Assembly (NCBI GenBank): GCA_016125505.1
Contig: WGLP01000002.1
Location: 558,001 to 622,000, forward strand
Length of the DNA: 64,000 nucleotides
Direction: 5' to 3'
Source of the DNA: Gammaproteobacteria bacterium
GTDB lineage: Bacteria; Pseudomonadota; Gammaproteobacteria; UBA6429; Thiohalophilaceae
In this document: piece after piece, positions 51,270 to 61,756 of the stretch
How the letters are laid out: each line of letters starts with the position of its first letter
How positions within the stretch are numbered: the first letter of the stretch is position 1
The notes under the pieces: model-generated
What the model was told of the DNA's origin: nothing
Databases searched by the model: none
The model's input: only the letters and a program-made list of their open reading frames with translations
Translations under genes and position numbers: made by a program

Positions 51270-52529
51270 TTACAACGTATCAATAATCCCGTTCGCCCAT
51301 GTCACCGCTTCGATATTGGCGACGAGGATGTCCTGGGTATTGAGCCTGGCGAATTGTACGTTTGGCCAGTCTGCGACTTCATAGGCCATGACACAGGTCA
51401 GGACGTCACCCAGGATGCCTTTGTGATAGAGCAGGGCGCTGGTGATCTCCGGGCTGAGGGGCAGGGGTTCGAGCAGTTTGGGGAGCGGGCGTTGCATGAT
51501 CAGATCCAGTGCGGAGAACAGGCCGACGGTGAAGAAGCTCTCTGTCGGTTTTTGTCCGGCGCGTTCCGCCAGCAGTTCGCACATCTTGGCGCGGACCATG
51601 GCGGTGCGCAGGATTTCCGATGGTCGATCATTGAGGGTATTGAGTGCCAGCATCGAGGCCCAGCTGGAAAGTTTGCGCCGGCCTAACAGCATGACCCCGT
51701 GTTGGATGGACTCCACCTTGCGCGGCAGATTGAAGGCCGCGGAGTTGATCATCTTCAGCAGTTTATAGCTGGTGGTGACATCGGTGTTGATAGCGTCGGC
51801 CAGGTCCTCGTTCTCGGAGTCCGGGTTATGCAGGACGGAGAGCAGGTTCATGATGGTGAGGCGATTGGTCGGCATCTTCTCGGCCGAAATGATCTGCGGC
51901 CGGCTCAGGAAGTAGCCCTGAAAGTAATCGAAGCCCAGGTTGGAACACATGATGAATTCCTGCGGGGTTTCGATCTTCTCCGCCAGGAGTTTCACGTTGT
52001 ATTGACGCAGTTGTGCGACATGTTCCTTGAGGCCGTCCTGATCGAGCCGCCTCAAATCGATTTTGACGATGTTGGCCAGGTGCAGTAACGGGGCATGGGC
52101 CGGGTTAAAAATGTAGTCATCCAGGGCGATGGTGTAACCGGCCTGGGCGAGTTTGGCTATAGCGTCGATCAGTGGCGGGGTGACCGGGATGTCCTCCAGG
52201 ATTTCGAGGATCGCCTGTTTCGGCGAAAACGGAATCCGGTTTTCTTCCAGCAAGAATTTTTCGGTGAGATTAATCGCCGCCAGTTTGTTGAGGACCAGCC
52301 GGTCCAGGCCAATCTCCATGAAGGTATTAATAATGGTCTGGGTCGTGGCACTGTCACCGTCAAACCCGACGTTGGCGGCCTGCTGCCCGGCCGCACGGTA
52401 TAGCAATTCGTACGCGTAGACCTTGAGATTGCGATCGAAAATCGGTTGGCGACCGACATACACATTATTGGGCGCGGCTGCGGGCGAATTTTTGTCGGTC
52501 ACTGGTTGTTGCATCGGACTCGGCTTCAT
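51270..52529 (-). CDS. EAL-HDOD signalling protein (degenerate EAL)
   Basis: A 419-residue protein with an N-terminal EAL-like region and C-terminal HDOD domain (about 215-400). Instead of E-A-L the first motif is YELLYRA; the other catalytic residues are not conserved, so phosphodiesterase activity is unlikely. It is likely a c-di-GMP-linked adaptor, as in the YuxH group. Patterns: VGRQPIFDRNLKVYAYELLYR, ALDDYIFN, INSAAFNLPRKVESIQHGVMLLGRR. ATG 52529 is chosen; the open frame extends upstream to 52688 over the dinB promoter. The gene is divergent from dinB. Confidence 0.88.
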   Translation of the reverse strand: MKPSPMQQPVTDKNSPAAAPNNVYVGRQPIFDRNLKVYAYELLYRAAGQQAANVGFDGDSATTQTIINTFMEIGLDRLVLNKLAAINLTEKFLLEENRIPFSPKQAILEILEDIPVTPPLIDAIAKLAQAGYTIALDDYIFNPAHAPLLHLANIVKIDLRRLDQDGLKEHVAQLRQYNVKLLAEKIETPQEFIMCSNLGFDYFQGYFLSRPQIISAEKMPTNRLTIMNLLSVLHNPDSENEDLADAINTDVTTSYKLLKMINSAAFNLPRKVESIQHGVMLLGRRKLSSWASMLALNTLNDRPSEILRTAMVRAKMCELLAERAGQKPTESFFTVGLFSALDLIMQRPLPKLLEPLPLSPEITSALLYHKGILGDVLTCVMAYEVADWPNVQFARLNTQDILVANIEAVTWANGIIDTL

Positions 52530-52641
52530 TATGATGGACGTCCACAGAGGTATATCGACCTGGTTCGTCGCTTCTGTAGCATAAAATGGGTGGGATGCCC
52601 GTCGTGCCAAAAGCGGCGATTTTGTACGTGATTCAAGCGAA

Positions 52642-53835
52642 ATGACACCTAACCTTGAGACAGACCGGAAGATCCTGCATGTCGACATGGATGCGTTTTA
52701 TGCATCCATCGAAATCCGGGATAACCCTGCCCTGCGTGGCAAGCCGGTGATAGTCGGTGGTGCACCGGAACGGCGCGGGGTGGTGTCGGCCGCCAGCTAT
52801 GCCGCACGCAAGTTCGGGGTGCATAGCGCCATGCCGATGGCCCGGGCGTTACGTCTCTGCCCGCAGGCGATACGGGTCCCGCACCGGATGGGGGTGTACG
52901 CCGAGGTCTCCCAGCAAATCCGCGACATCTTTGCCCGTTACACCCCGCAATGCGAACCCTTGTCGCTGGACGAGGCCTTCCTTGATGTGACGGCGTGCGA
53001 AAAATTGTTCGGCGGGGCAGTGGCGATCGCGCGGTCGATCAAACAGGCCATCCGGGAAGAGCTTGATCTCGTCGCCTCGGTGGGCGTGGCCCCGAACAAG
53101 TTCATCGCCAAGATTGCCTCGGACGTGAACAAACCCGATGGCTTTGTCGTGGTCGCACCGGAGCAGGTGCAGGCCTTTCTTGACCCCCTGCCGGTCAGCC
53201 GCCTGTGGGGGGCCGGCAAGGCCACGGTGGCGGTGTTCGAACGCATGGGTATCCGCACTATCGGACAGTTGCGGCGTCAATCCGCGTCCTGGTTGATCAC
53301 GCATTTTGGCCGCCATGGCGAGCATATGTGGCAACTGGCTCACGGTGTGGATAGCCGCGAGGTGATCAGCGATGCCCAGGCCAAATCCATCTCCCATGAA
53401 ACCACCTTTGCGGAAGATGTGGCGGATCCGGCGGTGCTCGAGGCGTGGTTACTGCATCTGACCGAACAGGTGGCCTGGCGGCTGCGCCGCGCCGAGATGT
53501 ATGGCCGCACCATTCAGTTGAAATTACGTTATCCCGACTTTAAAACCATCACCCGCTCCCATACGCTAACTGAAGCGACCCAGAGTACGGACCCGCTTTG
53601 GCAGATCGTCCGCCAATTATTCCGGGATAACTGGCAAGGCAGCCCGGCGATTCGTCTGATCGGCATGGGGGTAAGTGGATTGCAGGGCAATGACACGCAC
53701 ATGCAGCAGGCGGATTTATTCGCGCAGACGGCACCCGGCAAGACCAAGGTCGACACATTGACCGATCAGATCAACGCCCGCTTCGGGCCGAGCACGCTGC
53801 AGCGCGGACGCAGTAAAACACGTATAACGGAGTAA
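52642..53835 (+). CDS. dinB: DNA polymerase IV (DinB)
   Basis: Y-family translesion polymerase of 397 residues. Motifs in order: HVDMDAFYASIE (metal Asp), GRRGVVSAASYAAR-type finger (RRGVVSAASYAARKFG), SLDEAFLDVT (catalytic Asp-Glu), VGVAPNKFIAKIASD and the little-finger domain ending QADLF-type motif (QADLFAQ). All catalytic residues are intact. No LexA box (CTGT-N8-ACAG) is seen upstream, so SOS control is uncertain. pepN follows 2 bases after the stop. Confidence 0.95.
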   Translation: MTPNLETDRKILHVDMDAFYASIEIRDNPALRGKPVIVGGAPERRGVVSAASYAARKFGVHSAMPMARALRLCPQAIRVPHRMGVYAEVSQQIRDIFARYTPQCEPLSLDEAFLDVTACEKLFGGAVAIARSIKQAIREELDLVASVGVAPNKFIAKIASDVNKPDGFVVVAPEQVQAFLDPLPVSRLWGAGKATVAVFERMGIRTIGQLRRQSASWLITHFGRHGEHMWQLAHGVDSREVISDAQAKSISHETTFAEDVADPAVLEAWLLHLTEQVAWRLRRAEMYGRTIQLKLRYPDFKTITRSHTLTEATQSTDPLWQIVRQLFRDNWQGSPAIRLIGMGVSGLQGNDTHMQQADLFAQTAPGKTKVDTLTDQINARFGPSTLQRGRSKTRITE

Positions 53836-53837
53836 GT

Positions 53838-56516
53838 ATGAGCGACATCAACAAACAGGCAGACTTGCCGCAAACACCACATGCCATTTATCTGAAGGAC
53901 TATCAGGCGCCGGCATACTGGGTCGATCAAGTGGAAATGGAATTTGTCCTGGCAGCGGAGACCACGCAGGTAACAACGGTTTTACATATCCAGCGTAATG
54001 ATGCGGTGGCGAATGCCAAAACGCCGTTGGTGTTGAACGGCGATCAGCTTAGCCTGGTTTCCCTGGCGCTTGATGGTCAGCCTCTGGCGAGTACTGCATA
54101 TCAGGTCGATGCCGAGAGCTTAACGATTCCGAATGTCCCGGCGAAATTTATATTGCAAACCGTGGTGGAGATCCATCCCGCCCAAAATACGGCCCTCGAG
54201 GGCCTGTATGCCTCCAGCCGCATGTTGTGCACGCAGTGCGAAGCGCAGGGCTTCCGGCGTATTACCTATTTTCCCGATCGCCCCGATGTCATGAGCCGGT
54301 TTCGGGTCAAGCTTAGTGCAGACAAACAGACCTATCCTGTCCTGTTGTGTAACGGCAATCCCGTCGCACAGGGCGATCTCGATAACGGCCGTCATTACGT
54401 CGTCTGGGAAGACCCGAGTCTCAAACCCAGCTACCTGTTTGCCCTGGTGGCCGGCGATCTCAAATACATCGAAGACGAGTTTGTCACGCTGTCCGGCCGC
54501 AGGGTGCAACTGCGCCTGTATACCGAGGCGGAAAATATTCACAAGTGCGATCACGCCATGGCCAGCCTCAAACAGGCGATGGCCTGGGACGAACAGACCT
54601 ATGGCCGCGAATACGATCTGGATATCTACATGATCGTGGCGGTGAACGACTTCAATATGGGTGCGATGGAGAACAAGGGCCTGAATATCTTCAATGCCTC
54701 CTGTGTCCTGGCGTCGCCGGAAACGGCCACCGACGACGATTTCTACAGCATTCAAAGCATCATCGGTCACGAATATTTTCACAACTGGTCGGGCAACCGC
54801 GTCACCTGCCGCGACTGGTTTCAATTGAGTCTGAAGGAAGGCTTTACGGTATTTCGCGATCAGGAATTTTCCTCGGATCTGAATTCGCGCGCGGTCAAAC
54901 GGATCGACGACGTCAACGTCCTGCGCACGCATCAGTTCGCCGAGGACAGCGGACCGATGGCGCATCCGGTGCGCCCCGATCACTATATCGAGATCAGTAA
55001 CTTCTACACCGTGACGGTATACAACAAGGGCGCGGAGGTCGTGCGCATGCTGCGCAATCTGCTGGGTGCCGACGGTTTTCGCAAGGGTACCGATCTGTAT
55101 TTCCAACGGCATGACGGACAGGCGGTCACCTGCGACGATTTCGTCAAGGCCATGGAAGACGCCAACGCCGTTAACCTGCATCAATTCAAAAACTGGTACA
55201 GCCAGGCGGGTACGCCCGAGTTGAACGTTCGCGGCGAGTATGATGCCGGCAGGAAGACCTATACCCTGCATATCGATCAACGCACCCCGGTCACCCCCGG
55301 CCAGGCGGAGAAACAGCCGTTTCAGATCCCGGTTGCTGTGGGCCTGCTTGATGCCAGGGGGCAGGACATGCCCTTGCATCTGAGTGGTCAGACCGGCTCG
55401 GGTGAAACCGGGCTGGTGCTGGATGTGCACGCACCGTCCCAACAATTTGTCTTCACCGATGTGCCGCAGGCACCGGTGGCGTCGGTCTTGCGCGGGTTTT
55501 CCGCGCCGGTGAAAGTCACCATGCCGCGTTCGGAAGAGGAACTGGCATTCTTGTTGGCACATGACAGTGATGCCTTTAATCGCTGGGATGCCGGACAACA
55601 ACTTGCCTTGCAGGAGTTACAGCGTCAGATCAAGGCGCATCAGGCAAACGAACCCTTGCCGGAACCGGTGGCCTTGACGGAGGCCTTGCGCAAGGCCATG
55701 ACGGATATCCGCATCGATAAGATGTTGCTGTCGCAGATCCTGACCTTGCCGAGTGAGAGTTACCTGGCTGATCAAATGGACGTGGTCGATGTCGATGCCA
55801 TCTACCACGCAAGATTATTCACGCGACGCTATCTCGCGCAACAACTCTATCCGCAGTTCGTCGGTTTATACGAACAAAACAGTGCGGATAAACCTTATGT
55901 CTTTAACAGTGCGGAAATGGCGCGGCGGGCCTTGAAGTCGGTGTGTCTGTCCTATCTGACGGAAACCGAGCGCACAGATGAGTTCGAGCGTTGTTATACG
56001 CAGTTTCGCACGGCCAACAACATGACCGATCAACAGGCCGCCCTGGCCAGCTTGTCGCAACATGCCACACCGTTGCGGTTGCAGGCGCTTACGGAATTTT
56101 ATGAGCGTTGGCACAGCGATGCCCAGGTCGTGGATAAGTGGCTGGGGATTCAGGCGCGTTCGCGTCTGCCGGAGACACTCGACAATGTGAAGGCCTTGAT
56201 GCAGCACCCGGCATTCACATTGAAGAATCCGAATAAGGTGCGCGCCTTGATCGGCAGTTTTTGCCGCGCTAACCCGGTGCGATTCCACGCCAGTGACGGC
56301 AGCGGTTATGCCTTCCTGACCGAAAATGTACTTGCGCTCGACAAACTGAACCCCCAGATCGCGGCACGCCTGGTACAGGCGATCATTCGCTGGCAACGTT
56401 TCGATGAGAAACGCCAGGCATTGATGCAGGCGAGTCTGCAACAAATCCTGGAGACGGCAGGTTTGTCGCGAGATACCTATGAAGTCGTGGCGCGTGGTTT
56501 GAATAAAACCCAATAA
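53838..56516 (+). CDS. pepN: Aminopeptidase N (PepN)
   Basis: M1 zinc aminopeptidase of 892 residues that trims peptides from the N-terminus. The substrate motif GAMEN and zinc motif HEYFHNW with the downstream Glu (KEGFTVFRDQEF) are intact. A separate DUF3458-type and helical C-terminal region follows. The protein has no signal peptide, so it is cytoplasmic. The gene starts 2 bases past dinB, so co-transcription is likely although function differs. Confidence 0.96.
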   Translation: MSDINKQADLPQTPHAIYLKDYQAPAYWVDQVEMEFVLAAETTQVTTVLHIQRNDAVANAKTPLVLNGDQLSLVSLALDGQPLASTAYQVDAESLTIPNVPAKFILQTVVEIHPAQNTALEGLYASSRMLCTQCEAQGFRRITYFPDRPDVMSRFRVKLSADKQTYPVLLCNGNPVAQGDLDNGRHYVVWEDPSLKPSYLFALVAGDLKYIEDEFVTLSGRRVQLRLYTEAENIHKCDHAMASLKQAMAWDEQTYGREYDLDIYMIVAVNDFNMGAMENKGLNIFNASCVLASPETATDDDFYSIQSIIGHEYFHNWSGNRVTCRDWFQLSLKEGFTVFRDQEFSSDLNSRAVKRIDDVNVLRTHQFAEDSGPMAHPVRPDHYIEISNFYTVTVYNKGAEVVRMLRNLLGADGFRKGTDLYFQRHDGQAVTCDDFVKAMEDANAVNLHQFKNWYSQAGTPELNVRGEYDAGRKTYTLHIDQRTPVTPGQAEKQPFQIPVAVGLLDARGQDMPLHLSGQTGSGETGLVLDVHAPSQQFVFTDVPQAPVASVLRGFSAPVKVTMPRSEEELAFLLAHDSDAFNRWDAGQQLALQELQRQIKAHQANEPLPEPVALTEALRKAMTDIRIDKMLLSQILTLPSESYLADQMDVVDVDAIYHARLFTRRYLAQQLYPQFVGLYEQNSADKPYVFNSAEMARRALKSVCLSYLTETERTDEFERCYTQFRTANNMTDQQAALASLSQHATPLRLQALTEFYERWHSDAQVVDKWLGIQARSRLPETLDNVKALMQHPAFTLKNPNKVRALIGSFCRANPVRFHASDGSGYAFLTENVLALDKLNPQIAARLVQAIIRWQRFDEKRQALMQASLQQILETAGLSRDTYEVVARGLNKTQ

Positions 56517-56612
56517 GCATTAAGGTTGAGCTTTCTGATTGCGCGTTATATCCAAGCGCGCTTCTCGGACTTTCGGCAACGTTTCGGATAATTCCTTCTC
56601 TCGTACTGGATA

Positions 56613-56641
56613 TTATCTGGTCTGATTCTATTATCAGATAA
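56613..56641. promoter_or_regulatory. Inverted repeat upstream of the third GGDEF-EAL gene
   Basis: TTATCTG (56613-56619) and CAGATAA (56635-56641) form a 7-bp inverted repeat with a 15-base spacer, 40 bases before the ATG at 56681. The half-site and spacing suit an operator for a dimeric regulator, but nothing identifies the factor. Confidence 0.35.
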
Positions 56642-56680
56642 ATTGTCCATGTTGTTTCTGAACTGAGAGCGGCGAGAAGT

Positions 56681-59563
56681 ATGCACAAGCCTGATCTCTT
56701 CCGCGCCATGACGCTTAAACGCAAAGTCATTTTTGCGTTTGCCGGCATGCTGCTTCTCATGCTCGTTGGCACCGGGTTTGTGCTCTACCGCCTGGCGCAG
56801 ACCGTGACGGTCGGGAATGATGTCATCCTGCTCCATCAGCCGGCGGCGCTGAGTTCGGTACAACTCATCCGGCAAGTCAATCTGGCCAGTGCACTGTTAA
56901 GCAATTACCTGTTGACGGGCGATAAGCGCATCAAGGAGGAGTTTTATCAACACAAGGATGTTATCTATAAGACGGCAAATCAGATAGCCGGTTTTCAGGA
57001 ACTGCAAAAGAGTAAAAACAAAAAGGTATTCAATGAAATCCACGGGATGCTCGCGCGCTTTTTCGCGTATGCGGAGGAGTTGTTCCACCTGCGTGAAAAT
57101 GAACTGGAAAATTATCCCGGACTGGCGCTGGCCTCGCAATTAACCGACCCGTCTACCCTGGCCTATCTGGGGACGGTCAATGATCTGCTGGATTCCGGCC
57201 TTGACGAGGTACCGCGCGCAAAACGTCAACGGGTAAGAAATCTGTTGCAGGACTTGCGTTATTCCTGGGTGCAAATGAATAACGCCTTTCGTATTTTCAT
57301 GACGACACGTCAGCACAATGACCTGGAGAATTTTTATAATTACAGTGATACGAACGGCCTCATTCACAAGCGCCTGCGTGAATTGCACGTCGATCTGGGG
57401 TTTAACGCACTTGCGCAACTGGAAGAGTATCGAGCGCAACGTTTAAAGAATGTACCGACAGTCGCGAAGGTCTTTCAGGGGGATGCCTGGCGCAAGGATG
57501 TTTACCTGTTGAAGACGGAGGTGAATCCGCTGTTGGACAAAATCAGTATGGCGCTGCAGGCGTTTGCCAGTAGCGAGATCGGTGTCTCCGCGGCGAGCGA
57601 ACGTGAACTGGCCGCCAGGCTGAATCAAACCTATACCTTCGCAGGCATTATCCTGATTGCCGGCATCTTGTTGGCCTCGATTGTCGGCAGCCTGATTATA
57701 AAAAGCCTGAGACCTATCTCTGCCCTTACCGATTCCGTTAATAAGCTGTCACTCGATCATCTCGTGCCATTAGATACTTCACTGGCGCGGCGCGAGGACG
57801 AAGTGGGCCGGCTTGCCAGAAGCTTCGATCGCATGACGAAACATCTGATTCAGGATATCCGGGAGCGTAAAATCGCGGAAAGGAAATTTGAAACGCTGCT
57901 TGAATCCTTGAGTGATGCGACAGTTATCGTCGATCAAAGTGGCCTGATCAAACTCTTCAATTTCCAGGCGGAGATGCTCTTTGGTTACACAAAGGAAGAG
58001 GTGATAGATAAACCGGTTGAAATCCTGCTGCCGCTACGTTATCGGGCAGGACATACTTTATTGCTCCGGGACTACACGGAGAAACCGCAGTTCAAGCAGA
58101 TGGGCAAGCGGCCGGAACTGTATGGCCTGCGTAAAAATGGCGAGGAGATCCCTGTTGAAATCGGCCTGTCACCGATTGAGACTAGCGAGGGCCTGTTAAT
58201 AAGTGCGGCTGTGCGTGATATTACAGAACGAAAAATTGCCGAAGAGAAACTGATCCACCAGGCAAATTACGACAGCCTGACGGGGTTGCCTAATCGTAGC
58301 CTCGCATTGGAAAGGTTGTCGCACGCCATTACCGGTGCACGGCGTAAACCGCATCCCATTGCCGTCATGTTCGTGGATCTGGATAACTTCAAACAGGTCA
58401 ACGACAGCCTGGGACATTCAGTGGGTGATGTCCTGTTACAACATGTCGGGAACAGGTTGAACGAGTGTATCCGCGCCAATGACACCGTGGCAAGATTGGG
58501 TGGAGATGAGTTTCTGATCGTGGTTCCACGTATTCTCGAACTGCATGAAATCGATGTGATTGCGCAGAAGATCATTGATACTGTCGGTCATCCGTTCAGT
58601 ATTGACGAGCGCGATATTTATCTCGGAGCGAGTATCGGGATTACGCTTTTTCCCACAGACGGGGAAGAGCCTGAAGTCCTGCTGCGAAATGCCGATGCCG
58701 CCATGTACCAGGCCAAGAAGGCCGGGCGCAACACCTTCCGCTTCTTTACCGCTGAAATGAACAAACAGCTGCTGGCACGTCTCGATATCGAGTCCAAATT
58801 GCGGAGTGCACTGGAAAAAGACGAACTGTTCCTGAATTATCAGCCGTTATTCGAACTGGAAAACAATAAAGTTATCGGCGTTGAAGCCTTGTTACGCTGG
58901 AAAAATCTGACGTTAGGGCTGGTGATGCCGGACACCTTTATTCATATCGCGGAAGAAACCGGGCTGATCAATAAAATCGGCGAATGGGTCCTGCGCGAAT
59001 CATGCCGCAAGGCGGCGACGTGGCAGCAAACGACCGGCATACCTGTGCGTATCGCGGTAAACATTTCGCCGGCACAGTTTCGCAGCAGTGACCTGGTGGC
59101 AATTGTGAAAGAGGCACTTGCCGAGAGCGGGCTCGCCGCGGATTTACTGGAACTGGAGATGACCGAGCGTGTGCTGATAGACGATAATCCCAACGTCAAT
59201 CGTATCCTTAAGGACATTCGCCGGCTTGGTGTACGTCTGGCACTGGATGATTTCGGTACGGGCTATTCTTCCCTGGGATATTTAAAACGTTTCCGCTTTG
59301 ACGTGCTCAAGATTGACCGGATGTTCGTCTCGGATATTACCGTGAACCCCGAAACGGAATCACTATGCAAGGCGATAGTAGCGATGGCGCAAAGTATGGA
59401 TCTGGAAGTCGTCGCGGAAGGCGTCGAGAATGTACAGCAACTGGAAATCCTGCGGGGGCTCGGTGTGACTTTCGTCCAGGGTTATTATCTTAGCCCGCCA
59501 TCACCGGCGGACAAGATCCAGGAGATCCTCACCCGAAAAAGCCCGTTGCTCCGTCCGGTCTGA
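56681..59563 (+). CDS. Membrane HAMP-PAS-GGDEF-EAL c-di-GMP enzyme (paralogue 3)
   Basis: 960 residues. Membrane helices at about 16-35 and 320-342 enclose a helical periplasmic sensor that shares WRKD-x3-L-x4-NPL and FMTTR with the two other GGDEF-EAL proteins in this window. After HAMP (about 345-400) comes a PAS domain (about 405-525, with DATVIVDQSGLI and FNFQAEMLFGYTKEEV) that the other two lack. GGDEF (607-611) with I-site RAND and EAL (735-737) with MTERV, DDFGTG, AEGVEN and QGYY are intact. The PAS could add a second input (redox, light or ligand). Confidence 0.92.
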   Translation: MHKPDLFRAMTLKRKVIFAFAGMLLLMLVGTGFVLYRLAQTVTVGNDVILLHQPAALSSVQLIRQVNLASALLSNYLLTGDKRIKEEFYQHKDVIYKTANQIAGFQELQKSKNKKVFNEIHGMLARFFAYAEELFHLRENELENYPGLALASQLTDPSTLAYLGTVNDLLDSGLDEVPRAKRQRVRNLLQDLRYSWVQMNNAFRIFMTTRQHNDLENFYNYSDTNGLIHKRLRELHVDLGFNALAQLEEYRAQRLKNVPTVAKVFQGDAWRKDVYLLKTEVNPLLDKISMALQAFASSEIGVSAASERELAARLNQTYTFAGIILIAGILLASIVGSLIIKSLRPISALTDSVNKLSLDHLVPLDTSLARREDEVGRLARSFDRMTKHLIQDIRERKIAERKFETLLESLSDATVIVDQSGLIKLFNFQAEMLFGYTKEEVIDKPVEILLPLRYRAGHTLLLRDYTEKPQFKQMGKRPELYGLRKNGEEIPVEIGLSPIETSEGLLISAAVRDITERKIAEEKLIHQANYDSLTGLPNRSLALERLSHAITGARRKPHPIAVMFVDLDNFKQVNDSLGHSVGDVLLQHVGNRLNECIRANDTVARLGGDEFLIVVPRILELHEIDVIAQKIIDTVGHPFSIDERDIYLGASIGITLFPTDGEEPEVLLRNADAAMYQAKKAGRNTFRFFTAEMNKQLLARLDIESKLRSALEKDELFLNYQPLFELENNKVIGVEALLRWKNLTLGLVMPDTFIHIAEETGLINKIGEWVLRESCRKAATWQQTTGIPVRIAVNISPAQFRSSDLVAIVKEALAESGLAADLLELEMTERVLIDDNPNVNRILKDIRRLGVRLALDDFGTGYSSLGYLKRFRFDVLKIDRMFVSDITVNPETESLCKAIVAMAQSMDLEVVAEGVENVQQLEILRGLGVTFVQGYYLSPPSPADKIQEILTRKSPLLRPV

Positions 59564-59580
59564 TACAGCGGAATTCAGTT

Positions 59581-60663
59581 TCAGGCATTGCCGTGACCCA
59601 GCACCGGCTTTTTACGCTGAGCCGCGAAGTCCAGCATCCGTTGTACCGAGATCATGGCACGCTGACGGATCTGTTCATCCACGTGAATTTCATGGTTCCC
59701 GTTTTCCAGCGCATCAATCAGGGTAGTGAGGCTGTTCATTGCCATCCAGGGGCAGTGGCCGCAACTATGGCAGGTGGCGCCGATACCCGCATTAGGCGCC
59801 TCGATGAAGTGCTTGTGCGGAGCCGCCTGCTGCATCTTGTAGAAGATACCGTTGTCGGTCGCGACGATGAATTCCGGGTTGGGCAGGCGTTGCGCCGCGT
59901 TGATCAAGGCGGTGGTGGAGCCGACCACGTCGGCCTGGGCGATAACATCAGCCGGCGATTCGGGGTGCACGAGGATAGCCGCTTGTGGGTGGCTGGCTTT
60001 TAATTCCGCGAGGGCGCGGGCCTTGAATTGCTCGTGTACCACACAACTGCCTTGCCAGAGCAACATATCCGCCCCCGTGACTTTGCGGACATAATCACCC
60101 AGGTATTTATCCGGCGCCCAGAGGATTTTCTTTCCCTGCGCATGGAGGTGGGCCACCACGTCAGCGGCGATACTGGAGGTGACGACCCAATCGGCGCGGG
60201 CTTTCACCTCGGCACTGGTATTGGCATACACCACCACCGTGCGCTCCGGGTGGGTATCACAGAAACGGCTGAATGCCTCCGCCGGACAGCCCAGATCCAG
60301 GGAGCACTCGGCTTGCAGCGTCGGCATTAACACGCGTTTTTCCGGATTGAGGATCTTGGCGGTCTCGCCCATGAAACGGACTCCCGCCACCAGCAGGGTG
60401 GATGCGGGGTGCTCATGGCTAAAACGCGCCATATCAAGAGAGTCAGAGACATAGCCACCGGTTTCATCCGCCAGGCGCTGCAGGTCTGCATCCGTATAAT
60501 AGTGCGCCACCAATACGGCATCGTGCTCCTTGAGCAGCCGTTTGGCTTTCTCGTACAGGGTCTTGCGTTCACTATCCGCTAGGTGGTCCGGCAGGGGCAC
60601 TATTTCCGCCTGGTGACGGATACTCTCGTTATCCACCATGGGTAGTTCGATTATGGGTGTCAT
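59581..60663 (-). CDS. nadA: Quinolinate synthase (NadA)
   Basis: [4Fe-4S] enzyme that makes quinolinate from iminoaspartate and dihydroxyacetone phosphate in NAD synthesis. The 360 residues keep the three ligand Cys regions ([19 protein letters not shown] and CHSCGHCPW), HYYTDADLQ and [11 protein letters not shown] 60663 is used, since the protein core begins shortly after; GTG or ATG at 60702 would add 13 residues. nadB and nadC are not in this window. Confidence 0.95.
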   Translation of the reverse strand: MTPIIELPMVDNESIRHQAEIVPLPDHLADSERKTLYEKAKRLLKEHDAVLVAHYYTDADLQRLADETGGYVSDSLDMARFSHEHPASTLLVAGVRFMGETAKILNPEKRVLMPTLQAECSLDLGCPAEAFSRFCDTHPERTVVVYANTSAEVKARADWVVTSSIAADVVAHLHAQGKKILWAPDKYLGDYVRKVTGADMLLWQGSCVVHEQFKARALAELKASHPQAAILVHPESPADVIAQADVVGSTTALINAAQRLPNPEFIVATDNGIFYKMQQAAPHKHFIEAPNAGIGATCHSCGHCPWMAMNSLTTLIDALENGNHEIHVDEQIRQRAMISVQRMLDFAAQRKKPVLGHGNA

Positions 60664-60919
60664 TTCGTCAAACGCTCCCGTGTTGCAAAGATCCTGATTC
60701 AAGACTATGAGATTGCCTATGTCACTAAAATTTCACATAAGAGATATAAGGGCGTCTGTGGGCGCTCACAACGGGGACGGTTAGATAAATCCCCCTAGTA
60801 ATTCTACAAAAATTAACTGTAATTACACGTACTTGGCGTGTTTTTATCAAGTTATTTCTGCTACAGTGCAAAACAGCAGGATGAATCACTCGGCAGGTGA
60901 AGCGAGCCATCAGCCCAAT

Positions 60920-61606
60920 ATGGATAAACCCAAAATCATCAGCAAGATACAGAAGTGCCTGCGCCTGGCGGAGTCGGGGAATCCCAATGAAGCCGCAGCA
61001 GCCTTGCGTCAGGCGCAAGGCCTGATGCGCAAATACGGCATTCAGGAAGCCGATGTTCATACCCTCCAAATCCAGGAATCCACTGCCGGGAGCGGGGGCT
61101 ACTACAATCCACCTTATTGGGCCCTGGCCCTGTCTGAGCTGATTGCCGAGGCGTTCGACTGCCGGGTTTATATCGCCCGCAGGCACGAGGCACAGCCCCA
61201 GTTTCGCTTTATCGGGCTGGAACAGAGTGCCCACGTCGCGGCATACAGCTTTACTGTCCTGTATCGTCAGCTCCGCCTGGCACGCCGCAGTTATATGAAA
61301 TCCCTGGCGCTGGAGGATAGACAGGAAGTCCGACGCCGGGGAAATGTCTTCGCCCAGGCCTGGTTGTTCCGGATTGCCCGGGTTGTCGCCGAGTTTGTTG
61401 GTGATCCCGAGGTTCAGGCCACTATCGATGAGTATGTCCAGGCGCAGTATGGCGATACCTGTGACCTTTCACGGGAACATACGCCGCCTGAATCTGGCGA
61501 TTATGACGTCATTCTGTCCGGCCTGCGGGCAGCCCACAAAGTCCATCTGTTTCGTCCGATGCATGATACCGGATGTCGAAAAATGGCATTGGACGCATGC
61601 GCCTAG
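60920..61606 (+). CDS. DUF2786-domain protein
   Basis: A 228-residue protein with an N-terminal DUF2786 domain (KIISKIQKCLRLAESGNPNEAAAALRQAQGLMRKYGI, about residues 4-42) and a helical C-terminal domain (YWALALSELIAEAFDCRV, ARRSYMKSLA) of the kind often seen with it. Its function is unknown. The ATG at 60920 is chosen because DUF2786 begins at once; ATG 60881 is possible. Ribosome binding site weak. It lies 256 bases from nadA, divergent. Confidence 0.82.
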   Translation: MDKPKIISKIQKCLRLAESGNPNEAAAALRQAQGLMRKYGIQEADVHTLQIQESTAGSGGYYNPPYWALALSELIAEAFDCRVYIARRHEAQPQFRFIGLEQSAHVAAYSFTVLYRQLRLARRSYMKSLALEDRQEVRRRGNVFAQAWLFRIARVVAEFVGDPEVQATIDEYVQAQYGDTCDLSREHTPPESGDYDVILSGLRAAHKVHLFRPMHDTGCRKMALDACA

Positions 61607-61756
61607 ACCCCTAATCCGCTATATTCATATGGCTAATTTGCATGGGTCTTTTGACTGGGGGTCTCAGCCTTTTCCTGCCATGCCCGATAATAATAATCAG
61701 ACTGTTAAGGTACCTCGTTACGCTGTGACGAACTTCAAGATTTATTGACAACGATC

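Noticed and set aside
52530-52641. Possible LexA/SOS box upstream of dinB
   Set aside because: CTGT occurs, but no ACAG at the required 8-base spacing was found.
54120-55601. 493-codon open frame on the minus strand inside pepN
   Set aside because: It is a shadow of the pepN coding frame: pepN has full motifs (GAMEN, HEYFHNW) and the antisense translation is rich in His, Arg and Gln without domain pattern or ribosome site.
60825-60846. Short hairpin ACACG/CGTGT followed by a T-run upstream of the DUF2786 gene
   Set aside because: Only 5 bp of stem and no + strand gene ends nearby, so a terminator cannot be supported.
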